A DNA stretch of 64,000 nucleotides from Armatimonadota bacterium (GTDB lineage: Bacteria > Sysuimicrobiota > Sysuimicrobiia > Sysuimicrobiales > Kaftiobacteriaceae), in the NCBI GenBank assembly GCA_031081675.1, contig JAVHLZ010000002.1, positions 73,439 through 137,438 of the forward strand, in the 5' to 3' direction. Below, piece by piece: positions 62,824 through 64,000 of the stretch. Below the pieces are notes generated by a model. It saw only the letters and a list, made by a program, of their open reading frames with translations. It was not told the origin of the DNA and did not search any database. The first letter of the stretch is position 1. Every line of letters starts with the position of its first letter. A program made the position numbers and the translations under genes.

Positions 62824-62978
62824 AGGTCCTTCCTTCCGTGCGCGCGGGGGCGGCCCCTCCTGGCGGGTTCCCTCCCCCGCAACCGGACAGGGGGGACCGC
62901 CGCCGCCGCAGAACGCCATCCACCGTGCGCGGCCCGCGGGAGATCCGGCCAGGCGCGCGGTCCGACAGGAGGTGGTCT

Positions 62979-63770
62979 GTGGAGGCAGAGTTCGTGGCGG
63001 CGGCCGCCGACGCGGCGGTGCAGGCGGGCCGGCTGCTGAACGGCATGCTGGCGGCGCCCCGGGAGGCCAAGGCCGTGACCACCAAGCGGGGGCCCGCCGA
63101 CCTGGTGACCCGGGCGGACCGGATGGCCGAAGACCTCATCGTGGGCCTGCTGGCCCGGCGCTTCCCCGACCACGGCATCCTGGCCGAGGAGGGAACCGTC
63201 CGCTCCGGAGGGCCGTACCGGTGGATCGTAGACCCTCTGGACGGCACCACCAACTTCGCCCACGGCGTGCCCCTGTTTGCCGTCTCCATCGCCCTGGCGC
63301 GGGACGGCGAGCTGGTGGCCGGGGTGGTCTACCATCCCCCCCTGGACGAACTGTTCGTGGCCCGGCGGGGCGGCGGGGCCGTCGTGCGGCGGGGGAATGA
63401 CGAGCGGCCCCTGGGGGTGTCGGACATCGCGGCCGTGGCCGAGGCCGTGGTGGCCACCGGGCTGCCCTACGAGATCCGCGAGACGGGGCTGAACATCGCG
63501 CAGATCCGGCGGCTGATGCGCACGGCCATCGAGGTGCGCATCCTGGGCGCGGCGGCCCTGCACCTGGCCTATGTGGCGGCTGGCCGGCTGGACGCCTTCT
63601 GGGAGCCCGGCCTCAACCCGTGGGACGTGGCCGCCGGGGCTCTGCTGGTCCAGGAAGCCGGGGGCCGGATCACCGACATGCGCGGAGCCCCCTACCACCT
63701 GGACTGCCGCGACGTCCTGGCCAGCAACGGGCGCGTCCACGGCGAGATGGTCCGCCTGCTGGCCGCGTGA
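62979..63770 (+). CDS. inositol monophosphatase family protein
   Basis: A 263-residue Mg-dependent sugar phosphatase. GILAEEG and WIVDPLDGTTNFAHGVPLFA hold the metal ligands, and GLNPWDVAAGALLVQEAGGR the third. It may act on inositol-1-phosphate, fructose-1,6-bisphosphate or histidinol phosphate. GTG 62979 has AGGAGGTGG upstream; divergent from the GNAT operon. Confidence 0.9.
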   Translation: MEAEFVAAAADAAVQAGRLLNGMLAAPREAKAVTTKRGPADLVTRADRMAEDLIVGLLARRFPDHGILAEEGTVRSGGPYRWIVDPLDGTTNFAHGVPLFAVSIALARDGELVAGVVYHPPLDELFVARRGGGAVVRRGNDERPLGVSDIAAVAEAVVATGLPYEIRETGLNIAQIRRLMRTAIEVRILGAAALHLAYVAAGRLDAFWEPGLNPWDVAAGALLVQEAGGRITDMRGAPYHLDCRDVLASNGRVHGEMVRLLAA

Positions 63771-63861
63771 GCGCGTCCTGCCGGCGGGCGGGTCTCCAGG
63801 GCCCGGCCCGCCGCACCGCGGGGCCTGGCCCGGTGCGGACGTTCCGTCCCTGCCCGGGGCG

Positions 63862-64000
63862 TCAGGCGGCGGAGGCTGTGGAGAGCCGGCGATCCCGCAC
63901 GTGCTCCCACGTGAGAACGAGCAGGACCAGGACGGCGAAGTTGAAGGCGAAGTGCAGCCAGATCAGGGGGATCACGAAGCCGAGGATCCCCTTGGGGCTT
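63862..64000 (-). CDS. membrane protein, C-terminal fragment at the window edge
   Basis: The open frame covers the last 45 residues of a protein that begins right of the window: SPKGILGFVIPLIWLHFAFN, then NFAVLVLLVLTWEHVRDRRL and a short basic tail. One membrane helix is visible. The family cannot be determined from this piece. Confidence 0.55.
   Translation of the reverse strand, partial: SPKGILGFVIPLIWLHFAFNFAVLVLLVLTWEHVRDRRLSTASAA

Overview
The window is very GC-rich bacterial chromosome with dense short-spaced operons, many GTG starts and five tRNA genes that all encode their CCA end. A large Gram-positive-type SRP RNA with an Alu domain sits beside dnaX-ybaB-recR, with serS and tRNA-Ser genes close by, as in Firmicutes. 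Together with Mrp antiporter genes, TRAP-TAXI and tripartite tricarboxylate transporters and UGA-encoded selenocysteine, this suggests a deep-branching, perhaps thermophilic, member of the Firmicutes-like/Terrabacteria lineages. I cannot name the species. No transposase, integrase, CRISPR array or rRNA was seen.

Layout. 1-4.2 kb: the end of an Mrp Na+/H+ antiporter operon (mrpD-E-F-G) and a KefB-type antiporter. 4.3-11.3 kb: Nudix hydrolase, OGG-type glycosylase, selD with an in-frame UGA, LysR regulator, archease, serS and a spermidine-synthase-like membrane protein. 11.4-18 kb: YkuK-like protein, MFS exporter, recR-ybaB-dnaX, CPBP protease, SRP RNA and lepB. 18-22 kb: two small ORFs, a Crp-type regulator, a cupredoxin, a cupin, two tRNA-Ser genes and an HTH-TPR regulator. 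22.2-23.3 kb: an asparaginyl-tRNA-synthetase-like enzyme behind what looks like a PyrR-binding hairpin that hides its ribosome binding site. 23.4-33.3 kb: a less GC-rich block with a GntR regulator, a dehydrogenase, ADP-forming acyl-CoA synthetase subunits, a cysteine-synthase-like enzyme, an NMT1-type ABC transporter and an unrecognised 587-residue protein. 33.5-41 kb: an endonuclease-III-like protein, tctCBA, a sugar ABC operon without ATPase and a PhoD-like phosphatase. 42-45 kb: an accessory-looking stretch between two tRNA-Arg genes, with dispersed palindromic repeats, a broken TAXI receptor gene and small VOC and cupin genes. 45-49 kb: secreted protein, DUF309, YyaL and DUF1844. 49-53 kb: intact TAXI-DUF1850-TRAP operon. 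53-57 kb: GntR regulator and a peptide-type ABC importer. 57-63 kb: aconitase and a GNAT / M24 / DUF1028 / UroD-like operon. 63-64 kb: inositol monophosphatase and a partial membrane protein.

The two strongest unusual signals are (i) the PyrR-type RNA element in front of an asparagine-synthetase-like gene, which would link pyrimidine status to another aspartate-consuming reaction, and (ii) the selenocysteine-encoded active site of SelD, with candidate SECIS hairpins just downstream of the UGA. Most other genes are uptake systems for carboxylates, peptides and sugars plus ordinary housekeeping, which fits a heterotrophic life style.
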